Origin: Parvularcula sp038749595
GTDB taxonomy: Bacteria; Pseudomonadota; Alphaproteobacteria; Caulobacterales; Parvularculaceae
DNA: 64,000 nt
Reading direction: 5' to 3'
NCBI GenBank assembly: GCA_038749595.1
Contig: JBCDHW010000004.1
Span: 1-64,000, forward strand
Positions 27,091 through 35,934 of this stretch are shown here, in pieces. Positions within the stretch are counted from its first letter, which is position 1, and every line of letters begins with the position of its first letter. Both the position numbers and the translations under genes were made by a program. The notes beneath the pieces were generated by a model that did no database searches, was not told the origin of the DNA, and worked only from the letters and a program-made list of their open reading frames with translations.

Positions 27091-28404
27091 ATGACAGAAA
27101 TGCGGGTCGCGATCGCTGGGCTGGGAACGGTTGGTACCGGCCTATTGCGGATCTTGGGTGACGAGGGTGCTGATCGGGCCCCGAAGCCGCTGACGGTCAC
27201 CGCTGTCTCGGCCCGAAACCGCAGCCGAGATCGCGGCGTCGATCTTTCCGAGTTTGCTTGGTTCGATGATCCCGTGGCGATGGCGGGCTCCGATCAAGCT
27301 GATGTGTTCGTGGAGTTGATTGGCGGCGAGGACGGCGTTGCGAAGGCCGCGGTCGAGGCAGCGCTGAAGTCCGGAAAGCATGTGGTCACCGCCAACAAAG
27401 CGCTGATGTGCCGCCACGGTCTCGCCCTTGCTCAGTTGGCGGAAGATCACGGCGTCGCGCTCCGTTATGAGGCAGCGGTGGCAGGCGGTGTGCCGATCGT
27501 CCGCGGCCTCCGCGATGGGTTGGCCCAGGCACAGGTGCTCGGCTTGATGGGTGTCCTTAACGGCACGTGCAATTTCATCCTCAGCCAGATGAACGAGACC
27601 GGTGCGAGCTTTGAAGACGCGCTGCTCGAGGCGCAACGACTGGGATTTGCAGAGGCAGACCCGACGTTCGACATCGGCGGGATCGATGCCGCGCATAAGC
27701 TCGTGGTGCTGACGGCGTTGGCGTTCGATGCGATGCCGACGCTTGAAGAGGTCGACCTCCTCGGCATCGATGCGGTGACGGTGGACGATATTTCCGCCGC
27801 CGATGAGATGGGCCTGACGATCAAACTCGTCGCCGAGGCCGCGCGTCATGGCACGGGCCTTTCGCTGCGCGTCGGACCCGCGCTTCTGCCGATCGAGAGC
27901 CAAGTGGCGCAAACGCTGGGCTCTGATAATATCGTGATCGCAGAAGCTAGCCCTGTCGGGCGCGTCGCCTTCTCCGGGCCGGGGGCAGGGGGCGGCGCCA
28001 CGGCTACGGCAGTCGCGGCGGACCTCGTGACGATTGCTCGCGGCGCCACGGGCCCCGTATTCTCTGTACCTGCTGCCAAAATCGACGCGCAGCCGACTGT
28101 GACCGCGGCCGATACCCACGACCCCTACTTCCTGCGCCTCCGGGTGGCGGACGAGCCAGGCGTGCTTGCGCAGGTGACCAACGCGTTGGCGGAAGCGAAT
28201 GTCAGTGTGGATACGATCCACCAGGCGCCCGCGCATTTGCCAACAGACGACAGCAGCGGCGAACCCGTCGACATCGTCATCACCACACATCTTGTGCCCC
28301 GCCCATCGGTGCGCCCCCTCCTAACAACCCTTGAGGCGTTGCCCATCGTCCACGGCCGTCCCTCGATGTTTCCCATTTTGACTGAACTGGACCCTTCGTC
28401 ATGA
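27091..28404 (+). CDS. hom: homoserine dehydrogenase
   Basis: 437 residues. NAD(P)-binding motif GLGTVGTGLL at the N-terminus, catalytic region AAVAGGVPIVRGLRDGLA, the NGTCNFILSQM signature and a C-terminal ACT domain (LRLRVADEPGVLAQVTNAL). It reduces aspartate semialdehyde to homoserine for threonine and methionine synthesis; the ACT domain usually mediates threonine feedback. Length matches the monofunctional enzyme. The stop overlaps the glpX start (ATGA), so the two are translationally coupled. Confidence 0.97.
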   Translation: MTEMRVAIAGLGTVGTGLLRILGDEGADRAPKPLTVTAVSARNRSRDRGVDLSEFAWFDDPVAMAGSDQADVFVELIGGEDGVAKAAVEAALKSGKHVVTANKALMCRHGLALAQLAEDHGVALRYEAAVAGGVPIVRGLRDGLAQAQVLGLMGVLNGTCNFILSQMNETGASFEDALLEAQRLGFAEADPTFDIGGIDAAHKLVVLTALAFDAMPTLEEVDLLGIDAVTVDDISAADEMGLTIKLVAEAARHGTGLSLRVGPALLPIESQVAQTLGSDNIVIAEASPVGRVAFSGPGAGGGATATAVAADLVTIARGATGPVFSVPAAKIDAQPTVTAADTHDPYFLRLRVADEPGVLAQVTNALAEANVSVDTIHQAPAHLPTDDSSGEPVDIVITTHLVPRPSVRPLLTTLEALPIVHGRPSMFPILTELDPSS

Positions 28405-29387
28405 CCGACCAGAACACCTATCTTGACCGTATCCTGACGATTGAACTCGGGCGGTGTACGGAAGCCGCGGCGGTGGCTGCGTCAACGATGATCGGCCGCG
28501 GCGACAAAGAAGCGGCTGACCAAGAGGCTGTGACGGCCTTGCGATCGGCGTTCAACGCGCTGGATATCGACGGGACGATCGTCATTGGTGAGGGCGAGCG
28601 GGACGAGGCGCCGATGCTGTTCATCGGCGAGAAAGTTGGCCGCGGTGGCCCGAAGATCGACATTGCATTGGATCCTCTCGAGGGGACGACGCTGACCGCC
28701 AAGGCCATGTCGAACGCGCTCGCTGTCGTCGCGATGGCGACGGGCGGAGGTCTGCTCCACGCGCCTGACGTCTATATGCAAAAGATCGCCTGCGGACCGG
28801 GGTATCCGGAGGGCGTCATCGATCTTGATGCGCCTACGGAGGATAACATCATCGCCTTGGCCAAAGCCAAGGGTGTTGATCGTTCCGAGATTACTCTTTG
28901 CGTCCTCGACAGGCCGCGCCACGACGATATCATTGAAGCGGCACGTAAAATGGGCGCGCGGGTGTTCTTGATCCCCGACGGTGATGTGGCGGGCGTTTTC
29001 CATACCACCGATCCGGATCAGTCGGGCATCGACCTTTATGTCGGCTCGGGCGGCGCGCCTGAGGGTGTGCTCGCTGCGTCGGCGCTCCGCTGTGTGGGCG
29101 GCCAGATGCAGGGTCGGCTTTTGTTCCGCAACGACGATGAGCGCGGCCGGGCGGAGAAGGCGGGCATCACCGACCTCGACCGGAAATACGGCCTCCATGA
29201 TATGGCTTCGGGCGACATCATGTTTGCCGCAACCGGCGTCACCGATGGCACCATGCTCCGCGGCGTCAAGTGGCGCGGCGATACGGTCAGCACCCACACC
29301 GTCGTCATGCGGAGCAAAAGCGGCACCGTCCGCTACATCGAAGCCGTCAGCAAAGCCGCGAGCTTTAACCAGCAATATCGGGGGTAA
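28401..29387 (+). CDS. glpX: class II fructose-1,6-bisphosphatase
   Basis: 328 residues. GlpX signatures are clear: GRGDKEAADQEAV, GEGERDEAPMLFIGE and the metal/phosphate motif ALDPLEGTTLTA, then a GGAPEGVLAASAL segment. It hydrolyses fructose 1,6-bisphosphate in gluconeogenesis. It overlaps hom by 4 bp. The hom-glpX order is frequent in alphaproteobacteria, which supports both calls. Confidence 0.97.
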   Translation: MTDQNTYLDRILTIELGRCTEAAAVAASTMIGRGDKEAADQEAVTALRSAFNALDIDGTIVIGEGERDEAPMLFIGEKVGRGGPKIDIALDPLEGTTLTAKAMSNALAVVAMATGGGLLHAPDVYMQKIACGPGYPEGVIDLDAPTEDNIIALAKAKGVDRSEITLCVLDRPRHDDIIEAARKMGARVFLIPDGDVAGVFHTTDPDQSGIDLYVGSGGAPEGVLAASALRCVGGQMQGRLLFRNDDERGRAEKAGITDLDRKYGLHDMASGDIMFAATGVTDGTMLRGVKWRGDTVSTHTVVMRSKSGTVRYIEAVSKAASFNQQYRG

Positions 29388-29417
29388 GGCCTTATCGTTT
29401 CCGAAGCCGCAATTGGC

Positions 29418-30155
29418 TTAGGCTTTCGGCTTTTTCATCCGCATGCTGCCGCGGCCGGGCGAGGCGGTTTGTGCACCGTCGGGTGAGCGGCCCACCATGT
29501 AGTGCTTTTGCCAGCTTTCGCGGAGGGCTTCGGGGTCTTTGGCCTCGATGGCGGCGTTGAACTCCGTCCGGGAACGGTGCCAGGTCATATATTCGTCGAA
29601 CAGCGCGGGATCATCGTGGATGCTGAGCACTTCCGGCGTCACGTCTTGGAGCTTGGCGGGCTCGACAAGGGTGATGAAGCAGAAGGGCTCACCTTTCTCA
29701 AAACGCACCGTACCCGGATGGGTGAACCTCCAATTCATCGTGAACGGGAAGGGCAGCCAATCGGTCTCGATCAGACCACTGAGGGCCTCGATCCCGGGTT
29801 TGGAGCCGTTTGGCGGGCCCATCGCCCAGGTGGCCCAACCGGGCGATGTGCGGAACAGATAACCGACGTGGAAGGTCAGAACGCCGTGGGCAAAGTGTGA
29901 TAGGGCGACATGGCTGAGGTCGGTGTCTGTTTCGTGCGCCGCAAGGGTGATATCCGAGGCTGCCCCGCCGCCGTTCCACGTCGCATCGAAGCCCGCGTTC
30001 AGGGTCAGCGACCATCCAGTGACGTTGGCCATGTTCAGCGGCAGGCAGCGGTAGGCAAACCGGTCCGACGTCGCTTCCATCCAGTCCCGTTTGACGGTGC
30101 CAGGGATTAGCGCCGGAGCGGGCTCTTGAACTTTATAGGCCTTCAATTCCGGCAC
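29418..30155 (-). CDS. DUF6065-like protein
   Basis: 245 residues from a proposed GTG start at 30155. The frame is open to ATG 30257, but the conserved pattern begins only at LKAYKVQEP, so the upstream part is doubtful. Typical features are RDWMEATSDRFAYRCLPLNMANVTGW near the start and HFAHGVLTFHVGYLFRT with a PKPGIEALSGLIETDWLPFPFTMNW region in the middle. The family occurs with natural-product or iron/2-oxoglutarate contexts elsewhere, but its reaction is unknown. It ends with a basic tail (SMRMKKPKA). Convergent with glpX. Confidence 0.7.
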   Translation of the reverse strand: MPELKAYKVQEPAPALIPGTVKRDWMEATSDRFAYRCLPLNMANVTGWSLTLNAGFDATWNGGGAASDITLAAHETDTDLSHVALSHFAHGVLTFHVGYLFRTSPGWATWAMGPPNGSKPGIEALSGLIETDWLPFPFTMNWRFTHPGTVRFEKGEPFCFITLVEPAKLQDVTPEVLSIHDDPALFDEYMTWHRSRTEFNAAIEAKDPEALRESWQKHYMVGRSPDGAQTASPGRGSMRMKKPKA

Positions 30156-30274
30156 CGGGCACTCTGCTCCAAACCATTCATTGGCGCCATGACAGCCATC
30201 ACACCTGCAGGGGTTGGCCAAAAGCGCCACACGGCTTATTCCCCCGGCAACAACCACGCAAACTTGGAGGGAAC

Positions 30275-30571
30275 ATGGCGTTCTCAGGTACCTACAACGT
30301 GACGATCAACACGCCGATGGGCAAGCAAGAGGGTGTTTTGACCCTCGCCGAAGATGGCGGCGCGCTGTCTGGCTCCATGGCTGCGCAAGGCGACACCGCC
30401 GATATCAAGAACGGTGCCGTGAACGGCGATACCGCCACTTGGGACGTCGATGTCACCAAGCCAATGCCGCTCACCCTGTCGTTCGAGGGCAAGAAAGACG
30501 GCGACAACCTCAATGGTTCCGTCAAGCTCGGCGCATTCGGGCAGTCGACGTTCGAAGCGACGCCCGCGTAA
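30275..30571 (+). CDS. small beta-sheet protein of unknown function
   Basis: 98 residues with a strong GGAGGG ribosome site. The sequence alternates short beta strands and Gly/Asp turns (MAFSGTYNVTINTPMGKQEG, LSGSMAAQGDTA, DGDNLNGSVKLGAFG) as in small lipocalin-like barrels. It has no signal peptide. Similar small proteins occur in many alphaproteobacteria; none has a role I know. It is followed by a strong terminator, so it is monocistronic. Confidence 0.75.
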   Translation: MAFSGTYNVTINTPMGKQEGVLTLAEDGGALSGSMAAQGDTADIKNGAVNGDTATWDVDVTKPMPLTLSFEGKKDGDNLNGSVKLGAFGQSTFEATPA

Positions 30572-30601
30572 CGCAGCGCGCTTTCCCCAGAAACAAGAAA
30601 G

Positions 30602-30626
30602 CGGCGCCCTTAGGCGCCGTTTTTTT
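30602..30626 (+). terminator. rho-independent terminator
   Basis: Stem CGGCGCC (30602-30608) with GGCGCCG (30613-30619), 4-nt loop, then seven T. It ends the transcript of the 98-residue protein gene. Confidence 0.92.
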
Positions 30627-30671
30627 CGGTCCAGCCGTTGCCAAATTTATTGATAAACAATAAGGCTGGGT

Positions 30672-31793
30672 ATGGTTCGGATTTTCAGTCTCCCGCTCTT
30701 TCTGTTCTCTGTTGTGTCCTGCGCGTCTGTCAGCGAGGTCCCGCCGCCTGTCGCGCAAGCGGTGCTTGACGCGGACGCGGCAAAGATCCTCGATGAGACC
30801 GTGATCCCGGCGATTGCCATCGGCGTCACCTCCTGCGCAAGCGGCGCGGTTGCCGTGGACGGCGTAGCGCGTGCCGGCTCGCCGACACCTGTCGCCGACG
30901 ATGCACGTTTCAATATCGGATCGAACGGGAAGTCGATGTTGGCGAGCGTGGCGATGCGGCTCGAGGAGAAGGGGGTGCTCCGCCTGAGTGATCCGTTGGC
31001 GGATCTCTGGCCCAAAGCGGCCGAGGCCCATCCCGACAAAGCGTCTATCACACTCGGTCAGCTTTTGGCCCATCGCAGCGGACTGCCGGCCTTCAGCAGC
31101 GGGCAGGAGCTCCGCGCTGTGCCGGAATTCAGCGGCAGCGACGCAGCGATCCGCGAACAAGCGGCGCTTTATTTCCTTGCGGCACCCTTAGCTTCAGAGC
31201 CGGGGACCGCGTCGGTTTATTCGAACGCAGGCTTCGTCGTCGCCGGCGCGCTTCTCGAACAGGTAACCGGGAAAGAGCTTGGCGCACTCCTCTCGGACGA
31301 AGTCTTTGGCCCGTTAGCCCTGCGTTCTGCCCGGCTCTCCGTGCCCACGGACAGGCCCGAGGGGCAGCCGTTTGGCCACCTGCTGGAGAACGACCAACCG
31401 GTGCCGTTCGACGACCCCGAGGGCGCGATACCCATTTTCCTCGAGGCAGCGGGCAATATAGAGCTGACGGCAGAGGACTACGTGTCGTACCTCCGCGGCC
31501 ACCTCTGTGCTCTGCGCGGGGAGAGCCGATGGCTGAGCAAGGATGCAGCGGAGCGCTTGCACGGCCAGGTGGCAGGAAGTGGTCTCGCGCTGGGCTGGGC
31601 CGTGACGGAGCTGGGCGGGTCGACCATCAGCTATCATATTGGCGGGACTGGGGAATTTACGGCCTACATGGCTGTTTCAGCCGACCAGGACCGTGCGGCT
31701 TTGGCTATGGTGAACCTCGGCGGTGCGCCCGCGCAAGCGGCATTCGCCTGGCTGCGGGAAGCCATCACGCCTAGTGTGAGCGTTGCCCAATAA
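30672..31793 (+). CDS. serine beta-lactamase-family hydrolase, lipoprotein
   Basis: 373 residues. Lipobox VVSC at about residues 14-17 predicts envelope anchoring. The class C/esterase motifs are present: nucleophile in FNIGSNGKSM (S-x-x-K), VYSNAGF (Y-x-N) and HIGGTG (replacing KTG). These proteins include D-aminopeptidases and esterases; the substrate cannot be told from sequence. The S-N-G-K variant with Gly before Lys fits the broader family. pdhA follows about 100 bp downstream on the same strand. Confidence 0.85.
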   Translation: MVRIFSLPLFLFSVVSCASVSEVPPPVAQAVLDADAAKILDETVIPAIAIGVTSCASGAVAVDGVARAGSPTPVADDARFNIGSNGKSMLASVAMRLEEKGVLRLSDPLADLWPKAAEAHPDKASITLGQLLAHRSGLPAFSSGQELRAVPEFSGSDAAIREQAALYFLAAPLASEPGTASVYSNAGFVVAGALLEQVTGKELGALLSDEVFGPLALRSARLSVPTDRPEGQPFGHLLENDQPVPFDDPEGAIPIFLEAAGNIELTAEDYVSYLRGHLCALRGESRWLSKDAAERLHGQVAGSGLALGWAVTELGGSTISYHIGGTGEFTAYMAVSADQDRAALAMVNLGGAPAQAAFAWLREAITPSVSVAQ

Positions 31794-31893
31794 AGCGAGC
31801 GTGGACCTTTTTTCCGCGTCGTCCAACGCTCTGAAGGGTTTGCGCCGGACGTGCGGACCCGTTAGTGCTTCCGCAGACAAACCGGAGCTGACG

Positions 31894-32889
31894 ATGGCCG
31901 ACGCATCGACCCCCGCATCGAACTATTCTGCGACCAAGGATGAGCTGCTTGAATATTACCGGATGATGCTGATCATCCGCCGGTTTGAGGAGAAGGCTGG
32001 CCAGCTTTACGGGATGGGGCACATTGGTGGTTTCTGCCACCTCTATATCGGCCAGGAAGCCGTGGTGACGGGGCTTGAGGCGCTGAAGAAAGAGGGCGAC
32101 CAGGTCATAACCGGGTACCGCGATCACGGCCATATGCTGGCCTGCGGAATGGATCCAAAAGGCGTGATGGCCGAGCTGACGGGCCGCATTGGAGGCTACT
32201 CCAAGGGCAAAGGCGGTTCGATGCACATGTTCAGTGCGGAGAAGAAATTTTACGGCGGGCACGGAATTGTCGGTGCACAAGTGCCGATTGGTGCTGGTCT
32301 TGCCTTTGCCAACAAGTATCGCGGTAACGACAACGTTTCCTTCTCTTACTTCGGGGACGGTGCTGCGAACCAAGGCCAGGTGTTCGAAGCGATGAACATG
32401 GCCGAGCTTTGGAAGTTGCCGGTCATCTTCGTCATCGAAAACAATCAGTATGCGATGGGGACCAGCGTCAAGCGCGCTTCGGCAGAGACCCACTTCTACC
32501 GCCGCGGCGCAAGCTTCGGTATTCCGGGTAAGGAAGTTGACGGCATGGACGTCGTGGCCGTCCGGGAAGAAAGCCGCGAGGCCGTCGAACATGCGCGCGC
32601 GGGCAATGGCCCCTACGTGTTGGAGATGAAGACCTACCGCTATCGCGGCCACTCCATGTCCGACCCGGCCAAATATCGGACCAGGGACGAGGTCGATGAC
32701 GTTCGCGGCAAGTCGGACCCGATCGAGCGGTGCAAAATTCGCCTGGCTGAGCAGGGCGTCTCTGAAGATGAGCTGAAAGCGATCGACAAGGACGTTAAAG
32801 CGCAGGTGAAAGACGCCGCTGATTTCGCGCTGGAGAGCCCAGAGCCCGACGCGAGCGAGCTGTACACGGACGTTCTTGCCCCCGCTTAA
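31894..32889 (+). CDS. pdhA: pyruvate dehydrogenase E1 component, alpha subunit
   Basis: 331 residues from ATG 31894 (GGAG 7 nt upstream); the open frame extends upstream without conservation. Thiamine-diphosphate binding: GDGAANQGQVFEAMNMAELWKLPVIFVIENN, with the phosphorylation-loop-like RYRGHSMSDPAKYR. It decarboxylates pyruvate together with the beta subunit. In most alphaproteobacteria pdhB and pdhC follow directly. Here they do not: the next gene, overlapping by 14 bp, is a DUF2236 protein. The ILV-type branched-chain E1 alpha is an alternative, but the GHSMSD loop favours pyruvate. Confidence 0.93.
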   Translation: MADASTPASNYSATKDELLEYYRMMLIIRRFEEKAGQLYGMGHIGGFCHLYIGQEAVVTGLEALKKEGDQVITGYRDHGHMLACGMDPKGVMAELTGRIGGYSKGKGGSMHMFSAEKKFYGGHGIVGAQVPIGAGLAFANKYRGNDNVSFSYFGDGAANQGQVFEAMNMAELWKLPVIFVIENNQYAMGTSVKRASAETHFYRRGASFGIPGKEVDGMDVVAVREESREAVEHARAGNGPYVLEMKTYRYRGHSMSDPAKYRTRDEVDDVRGKSDPIERCKIRLAEQGVSEDELKAIDKDVKAQVKDAADFALESPEPDASELYTDVLAPA

Positions 32890-33763
32890 ACCGCGCTGGT
32901 GGCGCCCGGTCTCGAATTATACCGAGCGCGAGCTGCAGGCCTTCTTGTTCGACGGCGGGGGGAACGCATCGCTGTTCCTCGAGCCGCGTGGCGAACCCGG
33001 CTTGATCCCCGCGGACGGTGTGACTGCGCAAGTCTATAGTGTTCCGCTTACGGTGTATATCGGCGGCATCACTGCGGTGATCCTCGAGCTCGCCGAGCCC
33101 AGGGTGCGCCACGGCGTGTGGGACCATTCGATTTTTCCAACGGACCCGGTCCTTCGCCTGAAGCGGACGGGACTGGCGGCGATGGTCACCTTCTATGGCG
33201 CGGCATCCGTAGCCCGCCAGATGATCGCTGAGGTCAACAAGAAACACGCGGGCGTTGGCGGGGTGACCGATGGCGGAGCGCCTTATGCGGCGCTTGATCA
33301 GGAGCTTCTGCACTGGGTCCACGGGACGGCTGCGTTTGGATTCATCACAGCCTATAGCACTTATGTCCGTCCACTGAATGGCGCGGAGTGGGACATGGCT
33401 TTGCGCGAAGCGCAACCTGCGGCGCGATTCTACGGCGTTCTCGATCCTCCTGAAAACAAGGCGCAGCTTGATGCGTTGATAGCGGACACGCTCTCCGATT
33501 TGGAGGCGTCGACGACGTTGACGGAGTTTCTCACGATCATGGAGACCACGCCAACGCTCCCTTCACTCGGGCGATGGCTTCAGCCTCTTTTTGTCCGTGC
33601 AGCGATTGATCTTGTCCCGCCCGAGGTCCGCGAAGTGATTGGCCTCGGTCACCATCGCTTGAGCGGTACTGAGCGTATACTGGTCAGTGCACTGGTGCGC
33701 GGCTCAACCCGTTTGAACCTCCGCAACCATCCCCGTGCCTTGGCCGCCCAGCGGATGGCTTAG
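32876..33763 (+). CDS. DUF2236 (MpaB/Lcp-like) putative oxygenase
   Basis: 295 residues from a TTG start inside the pdhA 3' end, so probably co-translated. Characteristic DUF2236 segments are HSIFPTDPVLRLKRTGLAAMVTFYG, the His motif LHWVHGTAAFGF, and a late GLGHHRLSG. The family includes latex-clearing protein (a b-type haem dioxygenase) and fungal MpaB, so a haem-dependent oxidation is likely. Substrate unknown. Its position directly after pdhA is unusual. Confidence 0.82.
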   Translation: MPPLKPRWWRPVSNYTERELQAFLFDGGGNASLFLEPRGEPGLIPADGVTAQVYSVPLTVYIGGITAVILELAEPRVRHGVWDHSIFPTDPVLRLKRTGLAAMVTFYGAASVARQMIAEVNKKHAGVGGVTDGGAPYAALDQELLHWVHGTAAFGFITAYSTYVRPLNGAEWDMALREAQPAARFYGVLDPPENKAQLDALIADTLSDLEASTTLTEFLTIMETTPTLPSLGRWLQPLFVRAAIDLVPPEVREVIGLGHHRLSGTERILVSALVRGSTRLNLRNHPRALAAQRMA

Positions 33764-34347
33764 CCGCGCTTTCGCCGCCGGTACGTCGCGCCCAACGCAG
33801 CCAAGCCCGTCGCCATCAACGGGATCGCGCCGGGCAGGGGCACTTCGTCAAACGTGAAGTCAAAATTGCCGTACCCGAAGCCGTTATTCACCGGAGAGCT
33901 GTCGTCAAAGACGAGCGCTGCGATCCCGCCGAGGCTGCCAAAGCTATAGGTGATGTCCTCGGTCACATCGATCCGGCCGATTTCCACGCCATCCTCGTCA
34001 AGCGCGGCCACCGACAAAAAGTCGTCCGGTTGGGCGCCGATCGCGAAGAATGAAAGCGTGTTCACCGGGCGGATAAACGTGATTGTCCCATCGGCGGCAC
34101 ACGAGTTCGGCGCCACATTAATGAAACAGAAGCCTGAGAAGATGATGCTTCCCGAGGGGTCATCGAAGTTGAATACAGAGAACCCATCGCCGGGAGCCGT
34201 TACCGCTAAAGTGGCGTTGCGCAGCTCTAGGGTTGGCTGCTCAAGGATCGTGGATCCGAGACCGAAGCTGGAGAAATCGAGTGTCGCCGCCTGAGCGTTC
34301 GTGGCGATTAGCGCGCCAGCGCAGCTGATCAAAAGCCGTTTGAGCAT
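33760..34347 (-). CDS. VPLPA-CTERM-type surface protein
   Basis: 195 residues from ATG 34347, preceded by AGGGGA; the longer reading frame upstream lacks support. A signal peptide ends in NAQA-ATLDF. The C-terminus has the short sorting signal VPLPGAIPLMATGLAALG followed by an RRRKRG basic tail, the VPLPA variant of PEP-CTERM. Such proteins are processed by exosortase-type enzymes and exported to the surface or matrix. No exosortase gene is in the window. The body is beta-rich with Asp-containing loops. Confidence 0.82.
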   Translation of the reverse strand: MLKRLLISCAGALIATNAQAATLDFSSFGLGSTILEQPTLELRNATLAVTAPGDGFSVFNFDDPSGSIIFSGFCFINVAPNSCAADGTITFIRPVNTLSFFAIGAQPDDFLSVAALDEDGVEIGRIDVTEDITYSFGSLGGIAALVFDDSSPVNNGFGYGNFDFTFDEVPLPGAIPLMATGLAALGATYRRRKRG

Positions 34348-34532
34348 ACTCTTTCCCCTCTTTTTTCGCCCGCAAACGGTATGCGCGGGCCACACCGGCA
34401 GCAAGTTCGCGTTACAGCATCTCAAAGGATTCCAGGGGTGGACCGCAGGACGCGCACTGGGCGTCTTGCCGCTTCCCAAGGTCTCCGCACTGGGTTAGGC
34501 GGCGTGCTCGCTAGATGACTTCCAGAGGTCTG

Positions 34533-35885
34533 ATGACTGTCAACGTCCGTTTCGCGCCGTCGCCCACCGGAAAGCTGCACGTGGGCAATGTCCGCGCAGC
34601 CCTCTTCAACGTGCTGTTCGCCAAGGCCCAGGGCGGTACGTTCCTGCTGCGTTCAGACGACACCGACCAAGCACGCTCAACGCCGGAATATGAGGCGGGG
34701 ATCCAGCGCGACCTGAAGTGGTTGGGTTTGCAGTGGGACGAATTCGCCCGGCAGTCCGAGCGGTTCTCGGTCTACGATGACGTTGCGGAATATCTCAAAG
34801 GCGAAGGCCTTCTTTATCCGTGTTACGAGACCGCGGAAGAGCTCGACCGCAAACGGAAGCTTCAGCGTGCTCGGGGGCTTCCCCCGGTTTATGACCGGGC
34901 TGCGCTTGAGCTGACGGAGCAGGAGAAAGCGGACTTTGAGGCCGAAGGGCGTCGCCCGCACTGGCGCTACAAGCTTAAGCAATCGGAAGTGACGTGGACG
35001 GACCTTATCCGCGGTGATCAGGCTTTTGACACCGGCACGATGTCCGATCCCGTTCTGATCCGCGAAGACGGGGCGTATCTCTATACGCTTCCCAGCTGTA
35101 TCGATGACGTGGATTTCGGGATCACCCATGTGGTCCGCGGCGAAGACCATGTGACCAACACAGCAGCGCAGATCGAGATTTTCGAGGCGATCATCAACTA
35201 CCGCGGCGAGGGCGCTATCCCCACGTTCGCCCACCATTCGTTGTTGGTCGGCAAGGACGGGGAAGGGCTTTCCAAGCGGCTTGGTTCGCTGTCGATCGAA
35301 GGGATGCGTGCGGACGGGCTGGAGCCGCAAGCGATCACGAGCCTTCTCGCGCGCTTGGGCACAAGCCAGCCGGTTGAGCCGGTGCTCGACACCCAGACCC
35401 TTGCCGATGGCTTTTCGTTTGAGATTTTGGGGCGCGCGCCGGCGCGGTTCGACCCTGAGGAGCTTGAACTCCTCAACGCGAAGATCCTGCACGCAACGTC
35501 GTACGCGGGTGTTCAAGAGCGCCTCAACGCTCTCGGCGTATCCGAGCCCGTTTGGCATGCGGTCAGGGGGAACATCACCAAACTCGATGAGGCGGCCCAG
35601 TGGAAGGACGTCATCGAAGGGACGATTGATCCCGTGATTGAGGCTGATGACAGAGAGTTTTGCACCGCGGCGGCAGAACATGTTTCCGCAGTAACCGCCG
35701 ATGCGGAAGGCTGGTCCGCCCTTACGACGGCTCTCAAGCAAGCCACGGGGCGCAAAGGAAAATCCCTGTTCATGCCGCTCCGCAAAGCGCTCACCGGGCA
35801 GCCGCGAGGACCTGAAATGCCCGAGCTTTTTGCGTTAATCGGAAAAGAGAAAGCCGCTGCGCGTTTTCGCGGTGAACACGCTTAG
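34533..35885 (+). CDS. gltX: glutamate-tRNA ligase
   Basis: 450 residues from ATG 34533 (AGAGG upstream); ATG 34515 lacks a ribosome site. The HIGH-type motif is PSPTGKLHVGN and the KMSKS-type motif is GEGLSKRLGS. It charges tRNA-Glu, and in many alphaproteobacteria also tRNA-Gln for the amidotransferase route. The shortish C-terminal part is typical of alphaproteobacterial GltX, which often occurs in two copies. Confidence 0.96.
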   Translation: MTVNVRFAPSPTGKLHVGNVRAALFNVLFAKAQGGTFLLRSDDTDQARSTPEYEAGIQRDLKWLGLQWDEFARQSERFSVYDDVAEYLKGEGLLYPCYETAEELDRKRKLQRARGLPPVYDRAALELTEQEKADFEAEGRRPHWRYKLKQSEVTWTDLIRGDQAFDTGTMSDPVLIREDGAYLYTLPSCIDDVDFGITHVVRGEDHVTNTAAQIEIFEAIINYRGEGAIPTFAHHSLLVGKDGEGLSKRLGSLSIEGMRADGLEPQAITSLLARLGTSQPVEPVLDTQTLADGFSFEILGRAPARFDPEELELLNAKILHATSYAGVQERLNALGVSEPVWHAVRGNITKLDEAAQWKDVIEGTIDPVIEADDREFCTAAAEHVSAVTADAEGWSALTTALKQATGRKGKSLFMPLRKALTGQPRGPEMPELFALIGKEKAAARFRGEHA

Positions 35886-35934
35886 CTGTTAGGCCTAGGC
35901 GGGAGCGGTGTCGCTCCCAGCGCGGAGGCCAGAT

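Noticed and set aside
34360..34385. Hairpin upstream of the VPLPA gene as a terminator
   Set aside because: The minus-strand reading is followed by A residues, not T.
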